Assembly: GCF_900176005.1 (NCBI RefSeq)
Contig: NZ_LT838272.1
Location: 887,587-951,586 of the forward strand
DNA from: Thermanaeromonas toyohensis ToBE
GTDB lineage: Bacteria > Bacillota > DSM-521 > Neomoorellales > Neomoorellaceae
Reading direction: 5' to 3'
DNA: 64,000 nucleotides
In this document: in pieces, positions 51,653 to 60,219 of the stretch
Position numbering within the stretch: position 1 is the first letter of the stretch
Layout of the letters: each line of letters starts with the position of its first letter
The notes under the pieces: generated by a model
Seen by the model: the letters and a program-made list of their open reading frames with translations, nothing else
Databases searched by the model: none
What the model was told of the DNA's origin: nothing
Position numbers and translations under genes: made by a program

Positions 51653-53752
51653 ATGGGTAAACCTAGGACTGTGGTATTAGTAGCGAAGGGTGAACGTAAT
51701 AGGCAAGTTTTGGGTGCTCAGTTAAACGATTTATTACGGGGCAGGGTAGAAGTACGCTCATTATGTGTTGATGTTAATTTTTCTCCTTCTCTTCTAGAAG
51801 GGGATCTTATTGTAGTGGCCTCTGAACCCATAAGACGGGACTTGGCTCCTTATTTTACAGGCCGTTCTAATGTTATTGTGGCTCGTCGTACTATAGATTT
51901 ACGGAACCTCCACTTGCTTTTGAAATTGCCACCTTATACTAAAATTATGCTGGTCAACGACCGTAGAGAAACGGCGGAAGAAGCCATCTCTCTCCTATAT
52001 AGCATGGGGTTTACCGATTATTGGTTTATCCCAGTTTATCCCGGGCTAGAAAATGTTCCCCAAGTAGATATAGCTGTAACCCCGGGGGAGCCACAGTTGG
52101 TCCCTTCAGGCGTTAAACAGGTTGTCGATTTAGGTTGCCGTATAATTGATGTTACTACCCTTATAGAAATTCTCTTGCGCCTTGATTTGCTTGACGAGAA
52201 AGCCCACCTTCTATCTGCTCGGTACCTTAATTACATAATAGAGATAAGTAAAAAGCTTGTTCAGAGTTTAAAGGATAACCAGGAGTTAAACTTGCTTCTG
52301 ACCACTATTCTAGACAAAGTTCATGATGGTGTTATGGCTATTGATGGGAGCGGCAAAACCTTCGTTTATAACCGGGCGGCGGAAAGATTCTTCCGGTACC
52401 CTGCCAAGCAGGTTTTAGGTCGTCGGCTCCAGGATATAATTCCCCAGATTTCTCCTGAAAAGCCTTTAAGAGAATTAAAATCCGAAGAAAATGTGGCTGA
52501 AGTGTACGCGGGTCGCCGTCTTTTAGTTAACCGCACCCTCCTAAAAGGCGAGGATAATCAACCTCAAGGAGTGATCATTACTTTTAATGAACTAGATACT
52601 CTAGAAAAAATAGAACGCCGTTTAAAAGCCTATCCTGGAGCTACTGGCTACGTGGCTAAGTATACTTTTGAAGACCTTCGAGGGGAGGACCCTGTATTTT
52701 TAGAATGTCTGGAAAAGGCCAAGCATTTTGCGAGTACCGATCTCCCTGTCCTGATTTTAGGGGCTACGGGGACGGGTAAAGAGCTTTTAGCCCATGCCAT
52801 TCATAATGCATCACCTCGCCACAGCAAGCCTTTTATAGCTGTAAATTGCGCCGCTCTGCCTAAAGATCTACTAGAGAGCGAGCTTTTCGGTTATGAGGAG
52901 GGGGCCTTTACCGGAGCTCGCCGGGGTGGTCGGGCTGGATTGTTTGAGCAGGCTAAGGGCGGTAGTATTTTTTTAGACGAGATAGGGGATTTACCCTTTA
53001 ACTTGCAGGCCAAACTCCTGCGAGTGTTAGAACAAAAAGAAGTCATGCGTCTGGGTGCTGAACGCGTTATACCTATAGATGTTAGAATAATTGCTGCCAC
53101 CAGTAAAGATCTTAAAGAAGCGGTAGACCATGGTGAGTTTCGCCTCGACCTCTATTATCGCTTAAACGCCTTTACAGTAAGACTTCCTTCCCTTAAGGAA
53201 CGACGAGGGGATATCCCCATACTTCTCTCTTATTTTCTCCAAAAACACGGCAGAGAATTTCATAATTTTTTTACCTCCGAAGCCTTACAGGCTTTGATGC
53301 ACTATCCCTGGCCAGGTAATATACGTGAATTACGGAATACCATCGAGTATTTAGTAACTATCTCCTGCGGACGTCAAGTGAAGGTAGAAGATCTTCCCTT
53401 GGAGATTCGGGAATACTATCGAACTTTTACTCCTCCCCAGGAGGGCGATGTTAAGGGTGGGAAAGCTACTAAGTTCGATTTTTTAGCTGAAGTTTGGCAG
53501 TTATATCCCCAAATTAAGATTGATATAGCTCTTCTAGAAATATTAGCTGGATCTCCCGAGAAACCGTTAGGGCGTCAAGCCTTAGTAGCCGCGCTAAAAA
53601 ATCAAGGTTGGGAAATCAGTGAAGATATTGTGCGTACCCGGCTTAAAGAATTAGCGAGCCAAAAACTAGTGATTATTGGGAAGACACGTCAAGGTACCAG
53701 GATCACTTGGAAAGGGAAGAGATGGCTGAGCCAGTTTCGGGAATTAGGGTAA
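51653..53752 (+). CDS. Sigma-54 activator with atypical sensor and winged-helix-like C-terminus
   Basis: A 699-residue enhancer-binding protein. Residues ~1-200 form a sensor region that I do not confidently assign to a family. A PAS domain follows (~225-310, LDKVHDGVMAIDGSGKTFVY). The AAA+ domain (~345-585) has Walker A GATGTGKELL and the GAFTGA loop that contacts sigma-54. The usual Fis helix-turn-helix is missing. Instead the last ~75 residues read like a winged helix (LGRQALVAALKNQGWEISED, then RTRLKELASQKLVIIGK, TRITWKGKRWL). The ATG at 51653 has GGGGGG 8 bp upstream. It is divergent from, and probably activates, the minus-strand cluster. Confidence 0.82.
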   Translation: MGKPRTVVLVAKGERNRQVLGAQLNDLLRGRVEVRSLCVDVNFSPSLLEGDLIVVASEPIRRDLAPYFTGRSNVIVARRTIDLRNLHLLLKLPPYTKIMLVNDRRETAEEAISLLYSMGFTDYWFIPVYPGLENVPQVDIAVTPGEPQLVPSGVKQVVDLGCRIIDVTTLIEILLRLDLLDEKAHLLSARYLNYIIEISKKLVQSLKDNQELNLLLTTILDKVHDGVMAIDGSGKTFVYNRAAERFFRYPAKQVLGRRLQDIIPQISPEKPLRELKSEENVAEVYAGRRLLVNRTLLKGEDNQPQGVIITFNELDTLEKIERRLKAYPGATGYVAKYTFEDLRGEDPVFLECLEKAKHFASTDLPVLILGATGTGKELLAHAIHNASPRHSKPFIAVNCAALPKDLLESELFGYEEGAFTGARRGGRAGLFEQAKGGSIFLDEIGDLPFNLQAKLLRVLEQKEVMRLGAERVIPIDVRIIAATSKDLKEAVDHGEFRLDLYYRLNAFTVRLPSLKERRGDIPILLSYFLQKHGREFHNFFTSEALQALMHYPWPGNIRELRNTIEYLVTISCGRQVKVEDLPLEIREYYRTFTPPQEGDVKGGKATKFDFLAEVWQLYPQIKIDIALLEILAGSPEKPLGRQALVAALKNQGWEISEDIVRTRLKELASQKLVIIGKTRQGTRITWKGKRWLSQFRELG

Positions 53753-53835
53753 AACCCCCATCCTAAAAAAGGATTAGGCACTTTAAATGGCGAATGATTC
53801 TATTACAACCTCTAAAAAGAAGGAGGTGGATGGTC

Positions 53836-54801
53836 TTGGATGATCAACTTTTAACTTTTATTACTGTAGTAGAGAAGAAGAGCTTTTCCCAGGCTGCCCG
53901 AGAGCTACATTTGACCCAACCAGCGGTTACCACTCAGATCCAGAATTTAGAGAAATATTATGGAGTCCGGCTTCTCCATCGTGATTATAAATTTGTGGAA
54001 CTTACTCCAGCAGGACGAGTCCTTTACGAATATGCCAAGCAGATACTCGCCTTATATGAACAAGCCCAGGCTGAAATGCGGAAATTGGGAGGACTTATCC
54101 GTGGACGGTTGAATGTTGGGGCTACTTATACTATTGCTGAATTCATCCTACCTCATCTTGTGGGGCTGTTTAAAAAAGAATTTCCAGAGATAAAAATTAC
54201 ACTTTATATGGGAAATAAAGAAGAGGTATGCCGTTACCTTGCGGAAGGCCGTTGCGATGTTGTTTTGGTAGCAGGGGATTGTCAAAATAGACACATAGCT
54301 TGCGAGAAATTTCTTACGGATAGTTTAGTACTAGTAGTTCCTTCCCATCACCCTTGGGTCAAGCGAGGCGTAGTTTTTCCTTCCGAACTTTACCAGGAAG
54401 GATTTATTTTAAGGGAGCCAGGTTCTAGTTGCCGTGAACTTTGGGAAAGGGCTTTAAAGAAGGTGGGGTTAGATCCTAGTCACCTTAAAGTAGTTATGGA
54501 GTTAAACAGCCACGAGGCAATTAAAAGGTGCGTGGAATTAAACTTTGGGGTAGCCGTTCTTTCTGAATGGGTTGTTGTTAAAGAAGTTAACTTAGGGCTT
54601 CTCGGTAAGGTCTATGTGGAAGGACTGTCTTTAGTGCGAAACATTAACTTAGTTTACCCCAAGGGGAAGCTATCTCCTTTGACCCAAGAATTTTTGAAAT
54701 TTTGCCGGCGGAATAAAGAAGAGTTATTAAAAAAACTGGAGCAACCTTGGGGCTCCCCAAGGGTGGTACTTTCTGAAGAAACTTTACCGGCTTTAGCATA
54801 G
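53836..54801 (+). CDS. LysR family transcriptional regulator
   Basis: A ~321-residue LysR regulator. The helix-turn-helix is DDQLLTFITVVEKKSFSQAA, then RELHLTQPAVTTQIQNLEK. The effector domain has VGATYTIAEFILPHLVGLF, and LREPGSSCRELWERAL. The TTG at 53836 is preferred: AAGGAGGTGG lies about 7 bp upstream and the family start fits; an ATG at 53830 is too close to that site. A terminator hairpin follows, then TerC and a transporter with a phosphonoacetate-hydrolase-like gene, which it may control. Confidence 0.88.
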   Translation: MDDQLLTFITVVEKKSFSQAARELHLTQPAVTTQIQNLEKYYGVRLLHRDYKFVELTPAGRVLYEYAKQILALYEQAQAEMRKLGGLIRGRLNVGATYTIAEFILPHLVGLFKKEFPEIKITLYMGNKEEVCRYLAEGRCDVVLVAGDCQNRHIACEKFLTDSLVLVVPSHHPWVKRGVVFPSELYQEGFILREPGSSCRELWERALKKVGLDPSHLKVVMELNSHEAIKRCVELNFGVAVLSEWVVVKEVNLGLLGKVYVEGLSLVRNINLVYPKGKLSPLTQEFLKFCRRNKEELLKKLEQPWGSPRVVLSEETLPALA

Positions 54802-54832
54802 AGTTTTGTGATAGAAGGTATAAGAAATTAGT

Positions 54833-54866
54833 GCGTCCCTTCAAAGAGCGGGACGCTTACTTATTT
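54833..54866 (+). terminator. Hairpin terminator after the LysR gene
   Basis: GCGTCCC (54833-54839) pairs with GGGACGC (54850-54856) around a 10-base loop, followed by the T-rich TTACTTATTT. It lies 31 bp after the stop codon. Confidence 0.65.
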
Positions 54867-54980
54867 AGAGCAAGTAGTTAGATAGGAGAAGAGCAAGAGT
54901 TATTTATAAGACTTATACAAGATTATTAAAGAAAGCTATAAGATAATAACGAAAGACTATATGAGAATAATGAATATTCA

Positions 54981-55009
54981 TTGAAACAGCTTTAACAGTT
55001 TGCTATATT
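54981..55009 (+). promoter_or_regulatory. Strong sigma-A-type promoter upstream of terC
   Basis: TTGAAA at 54981-54986 and TATATT at 55004-55009 with the ideal 17-bp spacer, 37 bp before the terC start. It likely drives terC and possibly the transporter genes after it. The remaining 54867-54980 is AT-rich with no other recognised signal. Confidence 0.75.
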
Positions 55010-55046
55010 AGTAGTGTAGTAATGGCTTGACTACAGGGGGGCTTTT

Positions 55047-55769
55047 ATGGAGACCGGAATAGGAGGTTTGGGAGCGTATTTATCCGCTGTATTATCTATA
55101 GTAATTATCGATCTTGCTCTTTCAGGGGACAACGCTGCAGTTATCGCTTTAGCCATAAGGGAGCTTCCTTTACATCAAAGAAAAAAGGCAGCTATTCTTG
55201 GGGCAGGAGGAGCTATATTACTTCGTGTAATTTTTACAATTATTGCTACCTTTCTTTTGATGATACCTTATTTAAGAGCTATAGGCGGGGTAATATTACT
55301 TGCTATTACCTGGAAATTAATTAAACAAGACGAAGAAACAGGGGAAGAAAAAATAAGTGCAAGCACCCGCTTTTGGAGGGCGGTAGGCACTATAATTATA
55401 GCTGATCTTTCCATGGCTTTTGATAATGTTTTAGCCGTAGCAGGAGCTGCCCACGGCCATCCTGGATTAGTCATATTTGGATTGGCTCTAAGCATACCAA
55501 TTTTGGTAGCGGATAGTAATTGGTTAGCTAGTTTGATGAACAGGTATCCTATTATTATTTACATAGCTGCTGCTGTATTAGCGCGGACGGCATTAGAAAT
55601 GATCGTGCATGATAATGGATTGGCACTAGTTCATTATCTGGGGGCTTTAGTAGGTATACTTATACCGTTCATAGCGGGAGGAATAGTAATATTGTGGGGG
55701 ATTTTGGAAATAAAAAGGCGTCAAAGGAGAGAAGGGGGTGTTAAGGAATCTACGAGAGGTATAAGATAG
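55047..55769 (+). CDS. TerC family integral membrane protein
   Basis: A 240-residue TerC/YjbE-type membrane protein with seven or eight helices. The conserved acidic motifs are VIIDLALSGDNAAVIALAI at ~18-36 and IIIADLSMAFDNVLAVAGAA at ~115-135, which form the metal site. Members export manganese or load it onto secreted enzymes. The metal-dependent phosphonoacetate-hydrolase-like gene lies three genes downstream, but that protein looks cytosolic, so a link is speculative. Confidence 0.88.
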   Translation: METGIGGLGAYLSAVLSIVIIDLALSGDNAAVIALAIRELPLHQRKKAAILGAGGAILLRVIFTIIATFLLMIPYLRAIGGVILLAITWKLIKQDEETGEEKISASTRFWRAVGTIIIADLSMAFDNVLAVAGAAHGHPGLVIFGLALSIPILVADSNWLASLMNRYPIIIYIAAAVLARTALEMIVHDNGLALVHYLGALVGILIPFIAGGIVILWGILEIKRRQRREGGVKESTRGIR

Positions 55770-55815
55770 GCAATAAAAAATTTAAAAAATAAAAATTGAA
55801 GAGGGGGACTTTAAA

Positions 55816-56862
55816 ATGTTTCGCTATCTTATGGGAAGGAGAATTATATGGAGAATAGCGATCATAATTACTATAAGTACAGTAGGAATTTTTCTTCTTT
55901 CTGCGTGTAGTAAAACGGGAGGTCCTGGAGCTTCCCAGAGTTCGCAGGAAGCTCCTAAGAGCGCCCAAGAAGAAAAATATCCTACTAGACCCATTGAATT
56001 TATTGTACCCTGGGGGCCTGGTGGTGGGGCTGATCAACTTGCTCGTAAATCTGCGACCTTGCTAGAGAAAATTTTAAGAGTACCCCTTCCTGTAGTAAAT
56101 GTTCCTGGAGCCACCGGGGGTACAGGTATGTCTAAGTTACTGGCGGCACCGGCTGACGGATATAGTATGGCTATTTACATAGGGGATAGCCATGCGGTTC
56201 TTGGTACGGGAGCGGCTTCCTGGAAAATGGAGGATATCGTAGCAGTAGCCCGTATGATAAAGGCGCCTTCCTTCCTCTTCGTTAGATATGATGATAATCG
56301 GTTTAAGACTTGGGCGGATTTCGAAAAGGAAGCCAAAGCGAAGCCAGGGCAGTTGAAAGTAGCTACCTTAGGGAAAGGAAGTTTAGATCATCTAACCTTA
56401 GCTTATTTAGCCAGTAAAGGGATTCAGGTTACCGATGTTCCTTATGCTAATCCGGGTGAGCGCTATACTGCCTTACTGGGCGGGCATGTGGATGCCCTTT
56501 ACGAGCAAGCAGGAGATGTCCGCCAATATATTACGGGAAACCAGATAAGACCCATAATTATTTTCAATGAAGAACGCTATCCGGCCTTTAAAGATGTACC
56601 CTGTTCGAAAGAGCTTGGCTATGATATATATCTACCTCAATTTCGAGCCATAGTAGTTAAAGCAGGAACCGCCAAGGAAAAAGTGAAAAAGCTTAGCGAG
56701 GCTTTTAAACAAGTATATAACGATCCCGAATACCAGAAGTTTTTGGAAGAGCAATATGGTACCAAAGATAGCTTTATGGATGCAGATACAGCTACAGCCT
56801 TTTTAAAGTCCGAACTGGATACTTATGTTAAACTTATGACACAATTTGGGCTGCGTAAATAA
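55816..56862 (+). CDS. tctC: Tripartite tricarboxylate transporter, binding lipoprotein (second set)
   Basis: A 348-residue TctC/Bug-family receptor. The lipobox FLLSAC follows a hydrophobic segment, with the cysteine at ~31. YPTRPIEFIVPWGPGGGADQLARKSA and VPGATGGTGMSKLLAAPADGY are the ligand-site segments. It heads a tctC-tctB-tctA set separate from that at 44.9-48 kb. The ligand is unknown. An enzyme for a phosphonocarboxylate is encoded right after tctA. Confidence 0.9.
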   Translation: MFRYLMGRRIIWRIAIIITISTVGIFLLSACSKTGGPGASQSSQEAPKSAQEEKYPTRPIEFIVPWGPGGGADQLARKSATLLEKILRVPLPVVNVPGATGGTGMSKLLAAPADGYSMAIYIGDSHAVLGTGAASWKMEDIVAVARMIKAPSFLFVRYDDNRFKTWADFEKEAKAKPGQLKVATLGKGSLDHLTLAYLASKGIQVTDVPYANPGERYTALLGGHVDALYEQAGDVRQYITGNQIRPIIIFNEERYPAFKDVPCSKELGYDIYLPQFRAIVVKAGTAKEKVKKLSEAFKQVYNDPEYQKFLEEQYGTKDSFMDADTATAFLKSELDTYVKLMTQFGLRK

Positions 56863-56880
56863 AAGGGGAGAAAAGATAAA

Positions 56881-57402
56881 ATGCAAAAAAGAAGTATAGG
56901 TCGAATAATCTTCGATGGGCTCTTGTTCTTAATGAGCCTTTACTTTTACCTCTTATCCGGAAAATTTACTTATGTCGCTACCCCAGGCCAATTGGGGCCA
57001 GATTTTTGGCCTAAATTAATTTTAATACTTTTGATGCTGTTGGCAGTTTATGACATTATAATAGGAATTTACTTTAAAGGAGGAGAGGGAATAGAAAGTA
57101 GCAGCGAAGAAAAAGCTGCTAACAAGTATCCTTTGTTGTTAGCAATAGGAAGTATTTTGACCATAGGCTACGTATACCTGGTCTCTTTTTTGGGATTCCC
57201 CCTCACTACTTTCTTATATTTGATAGCTTTTATGTATATTGGGCGCTATAGAAAGATGAGGGTTATTGTGGCAAGTAGTTTTGTTACTGTTATCGTGTTG
57301 GTATTAATTTTTGTCAAATTTGTATATGTATCCCTTCCATTGGGAGAAGGAGTCTTTGCTGATCTGACTATTCTGCTTTATAGATTGCTAGGTATCTACT
57401 GA
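56881..57402 (+). CDS. tctB: Tripartite tricarboxylate transporter, small membrane subunit (second set)
   Basis: A 173-residue TctB-type protein with four hydrophobic segments. The first is followed by VATPGQLGPDFWPKLILILLML, the usual family motif. A long central loop (GGEGIESSSEEKAANKYP) separates helices 2 and 3. GGGGAGAAAAG lies upstream of the start, 18 bp after tctC. Confidence 0.83.
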   Translation: MQKRSIGRIIFDGLLFLMSLYFYLLSGKFTYVATPGQLGPDFWPKLILILLMLLAVYDIIIGIYFKGGEGIESSSEEKAANKYPLLLAIGSILTIGYVYLVSFLGFPLTTFLYLIAFMYIGRYRKMRVIVASSFVTVIVLVLIFVKFVYVSLPLGEGVFADLTILLYRLLGIY

Positions 57403-57442
57403 GCTTTTTAAATAAGCAGTAGAGAGGGGGATAAATAACAAA

Positions 57443-58963
57443 ATGGAGATATTGGTTCACTTATTTGAAGGGTTTATTCATGCTCTACACCCTATAAATC
57501 TTTTTCTTTTGATAATAGGGCTTATAGCGGGACTCATCGCTGGGATATTACCAGGACTAACTTTAGTTATGGGAGTAATTTTGCTTTTACCTTTTACTTA
57601 TCCTATGGAAGCGACTCAAGCTATAATCCTTTTAACCGCAGTTTATGTAGCAGGTACCTATGGAGGGGCTTTCACTTCTATACTCTTTCGTATACCAGGA
57701 GAACCTATTCATGTCCCCTTACTTTGGGATGGATACCCCATGACACGACGGGGAGAAGCTGCCAAAGCCTTGGGGTGGACCCTTTTTGCTGCCGGTGGCG
57801 GCGGATTAGTTGCTGCTATAATTATGACTTTTGTTTCGGAACCCTTTGCTAAAGTAGCTCTCAGTTTCTCCACTCCAGAATATTTTGCTATAGTTTTTCT
57901 AGGTTTGACCAGCGTTGTAGCTTTAGGGAGAGGTTCTATGAGCCAAGCCATTATGTCTTTGCTTTTAGGACTACTTATAGCAACGGTAGGGGTGGATGAC
58001 ATTTATGGAGCAGAACGGTTTACTTTTGGGTCGTCTCTCCTCCGTAATGGGATAGACTACCTCACAGTAATGGTAGGTACCTATGCGGTGGCGGAGATTT
58101 TTACCCGCCTAGAAGAGGGGTTTTCTACTGCTGTTGTTCAACGTTTAGAACGGATAAAAACTGCCCTTCCTACCCTATCGGAAATCCGTGGAATTATGGG
58201 GGTACTTTTACGGAGCATAGGGTTAGGTACACTTATAGGTGCTGTACCTGGGGCAGGGGCTACGGTGGCTTCCTTTGTATCTTATGGGGTAGAAAAGCAA
58301 TATGGCCGCAGACGTGACAAGATGGGGCAGGGAGTACCCGAGGGCATTGTAGCTTCTCAGGCGGCTGCTACAGCTTCAGTCGGGGGAGCCCTTATACCTT
58401 TGTTAACTTTGGGTATTCCAGGGAGCGGGGCTACGGCTGTAATTCTAGGTGCTTTTTTGCTCCATGGGATCCAGCCAGGCCCCGAAGTGTTCCGGGCTTC
58501 CCTTGATTTAGTTTACACTATTTTTGCCTCCCTCTATTTAGGGATTATCTTGATGTGTATAATGGGATGGCTAGGAGTAAAGCCCCTTGTTAAAACATTA
58601 GACGCTCCTGAAGCTGTTAGCTCAGCTATAATCATGGTCTTATGCTTTATCGGCGCCTTTACTATCCGCAATAATATTACAGATGTGTGGATGATGGTGC
58701 TTTTTGGTATATTGGGCTACTTTATGGAGCGCTTCGGTTTTCCTATCGCGCCCCTCGTATTAGGGAGTATTTTGGGCCCTCTGGCTGAACGTGCTTTTAT
58801 GACAACTATGTTAAGTTATCATAATGATTTTTTGATTTTCTTTAAGCGCCCAGTGAGCGGTGTATTTATGGTATTGGCTATCATTTCTTTGTTTATGCCC
58901 TTGCTGATCTCCTTATGGCAAAGACAAAAGGCGAATAAAAATTTAATTAAGGCAGGGGGATAG
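57443..58963 (+). CDS. tctA: Tripartite tricarboxylate transporter, large membrane subunit (second set)
   Basis: A 506-residue TctA protein with about 12 helices. Landmarks are GLIAGLIAGILPGLTLVMG at ~25, the FRIPGEPIHVPLLWDGYPM loop at ~85, GAVPGAGATVASFVSYGVEK at ~270 and LLTLGIPGSGATAVILGAF at ~320. The 85-100 loop lacks the serine/threonine-rich TTASAATAIEG of the first set, which suggests a different substrate. The stop is 10 bp from the hydrolase gene. Confidence 0.9.
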   Translation: MEILVHLFEGFIHALHPINLFLLIIGLIAGLIAGILPGLTLVMGVILLLPFTYPMEATQAIILLTAVYVAGTYGGAFTSILFRIPGEPIHVPLLWDGYPMTRRGEAAKALGWTLFAAGGGGLVAAIIMTFVSEPFAKVALSFSTPEYFAIVFLGLTSVVALGRGSMSQAIMSLLLGLLIATVGVDDIYGAERFTFGSSLLRNGIDYLTVMVGTYAVAEIFTRLEEGFSTAVVQRLERIKTALPTLSEIRGIMGVLLRSIGLGTLIGAVPGAGATVASFVSYGVEKQYGRRRDKMGQGVPEGIVASQAAATASVGGALIPLLTLGIPGSGATAVILGAFLLHGIQPGPEVFRASLDLVYTIFASLYLGIILMCIMGWLGVKPLVKTLDAPEAVSSAIIMVLCFIGAFTIRNNITDVWMMVLFGILGYFMERFGFPIAPLVLGSILGPLAERAFMTTMLSYHNDFLIFFKRPVSGVFMVLAIISLFMPLLISLWQRQKANKNLIKAGG

Positions 58964-58973
58964 TTATCTTTTT

Positions 58974-60092
58974 ATGTTACCCAAGATTCTTATTTTCTGC
59001 CTAGACGGCTGTGCTCCAGCCTACCTACAGCAAGGGGTTACCCCCAACCTCGAAGCTGTAGGTAGGCAGGGTTTCTACCGCTTAGTACAAGCGGCGGCTC
59101 CTACAGTAACTAATGTTAACCATGCCACTATCCTGACAGGGAGCTTCCCTGATAAGCATGGTGTGACCGGTAACTTTTGGTACGATCCCCAAAGCGAAGC
59201 CCGGGGCTTTGTTGAAGATCCTGGGTTCGTACAGGAAGAGACTATAATAGATCTATATGCTCGTTGTGGGGGTAGAGCCGCTATATTGACAGTCAAAGGT
59301 AAGGTTGTGGATATTTTTGGACGAGGTATATCCCTTAAATTAAGTGTAGAGAAACCCGACCCAAGTTTTTTTAACTGGCTGGGCCTTAAAAGTCCGCCTC
59401 CCGTAGCCTCGATAGAGGCTAGTATCTGGCTTTTAGAGGCCTGTTACCGATTACTTAAGCAGGATAAAGGGATTGACCTAATTTATTGCACTACCAATGA
59501 TTATCCTTTCCACCACTTTGGACCCGAAACAGCAGAAGGACAAAGGTTTATAAAAGAGGTTGACCGGTGGATAGGCCTTATTCTGGATTTAGATCCCGAC
59601 CGGGAAGTCTACATCACTGCTGATCACGGCATGAATTCTAAAAGGCATCTAGTAAATATGCAGAAAAAATTAGAAGCGGCAGGTTTGGATGTAGTATGTG
59701 TAGGAGTTATCAAGGATCGGTATAAAGAAAACCACCCTTATGAGGAAGGGGGGGCTCTTTACCTTTACTTGCGACAAAGTAGCCAAGAAGAGACTCTTAT
59801 CCAGTATCTAAAGGCTTCTCCCTTTATCGATTCCTTCTATAAACGTCAAGAGGCTGCCCTTCAATTTCACCTTCCACCAGACCGGATAGGGGACTGGGTG
59901 CTTTTTGCTCCGCCTGACGTGGCTTTTGCAGAGGTGGAGGAAGAAGAGCTAATTATTCCTGTACGTACCCATGGTTCCCTATATGAACGAGAAGTCCCCT
60001 TGTTTGCTTTAAACGCCCGGCGCCCTGCAGAAGAATATATTTATACGCGGGATATTGTATGTTATTTAAAACAAGACCTAACCGACAAGTGA
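58974..60092 (+). CDS. Alkaline-phosphatase-superfamily hydrolase, phosphonoacetate hydrolase-like
   Basis: A 372-residue cytosolic enzyme (no signal peptide) of the phosphodiesterase/PhnA branch. All superfamily metal residues are visible: D11 in FCLDGC, nucleophile T46 in TVTNVNHATILTG, D176 and H180 in NDYPFHHFGP, D217 and H218 in TADHGMNS, and H333 in RTHGSLYE. The LDGC start, T-N-x-N nucleophile loop and following HGVTGNFWYD resemble phosphonoacetate hydrolase, which gives acetate and phosphate. A nucleotide pyrophosphatase or phosphonopyruvate-type activity is possible. Direct linkage to a carboxylate transporter supports a carboxylated phosphonate or phosphate ester. Confidence 0.7.
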   Translation: MLPKILIFCLDGCAPAYLQQGVTPNLEAVGRQGFYRLVQAAAPTVTNVNHATILTGSFPDKHGVTGNFWYDPQSEARGFVEDPGFVQEETIIDLYARCGGRAAILTVKGKVVDIFGRGISLKLSVEKPDPSFFNWLGLKSPPPVASIEASIWLLEACYRLLKQDKGIDLIYCTTNDYPFHHFGPETAEGQRFIKEVDRWIGLILDLDPDREVYITADHGMNSKRHLVNMQKKLEAAGLDVVCVGVIKDRYKENHPYEEGGALYLYLRQSSQEETLIQYLKASPFIDSFYKRQEAALQFHLPPDRIGDWVLFAPPDVAFAEVEEEELIIPVRTHGSLYEREVPLFALNARRPAEEYIYTRDIVCYLKQDLTDK

Positions 60093-60219
60093 TAATCACC
60101 TTGAATAGCTCTATAAAAAAGCTTAAATTTACTGTGCTCACTTAATAGCCTTAAAATAACCTTAGAGCTAAAAGTTAAAGAGCAGTATAACCTTACAGAA
60201 AGGAGATGCAGGAATTCCC

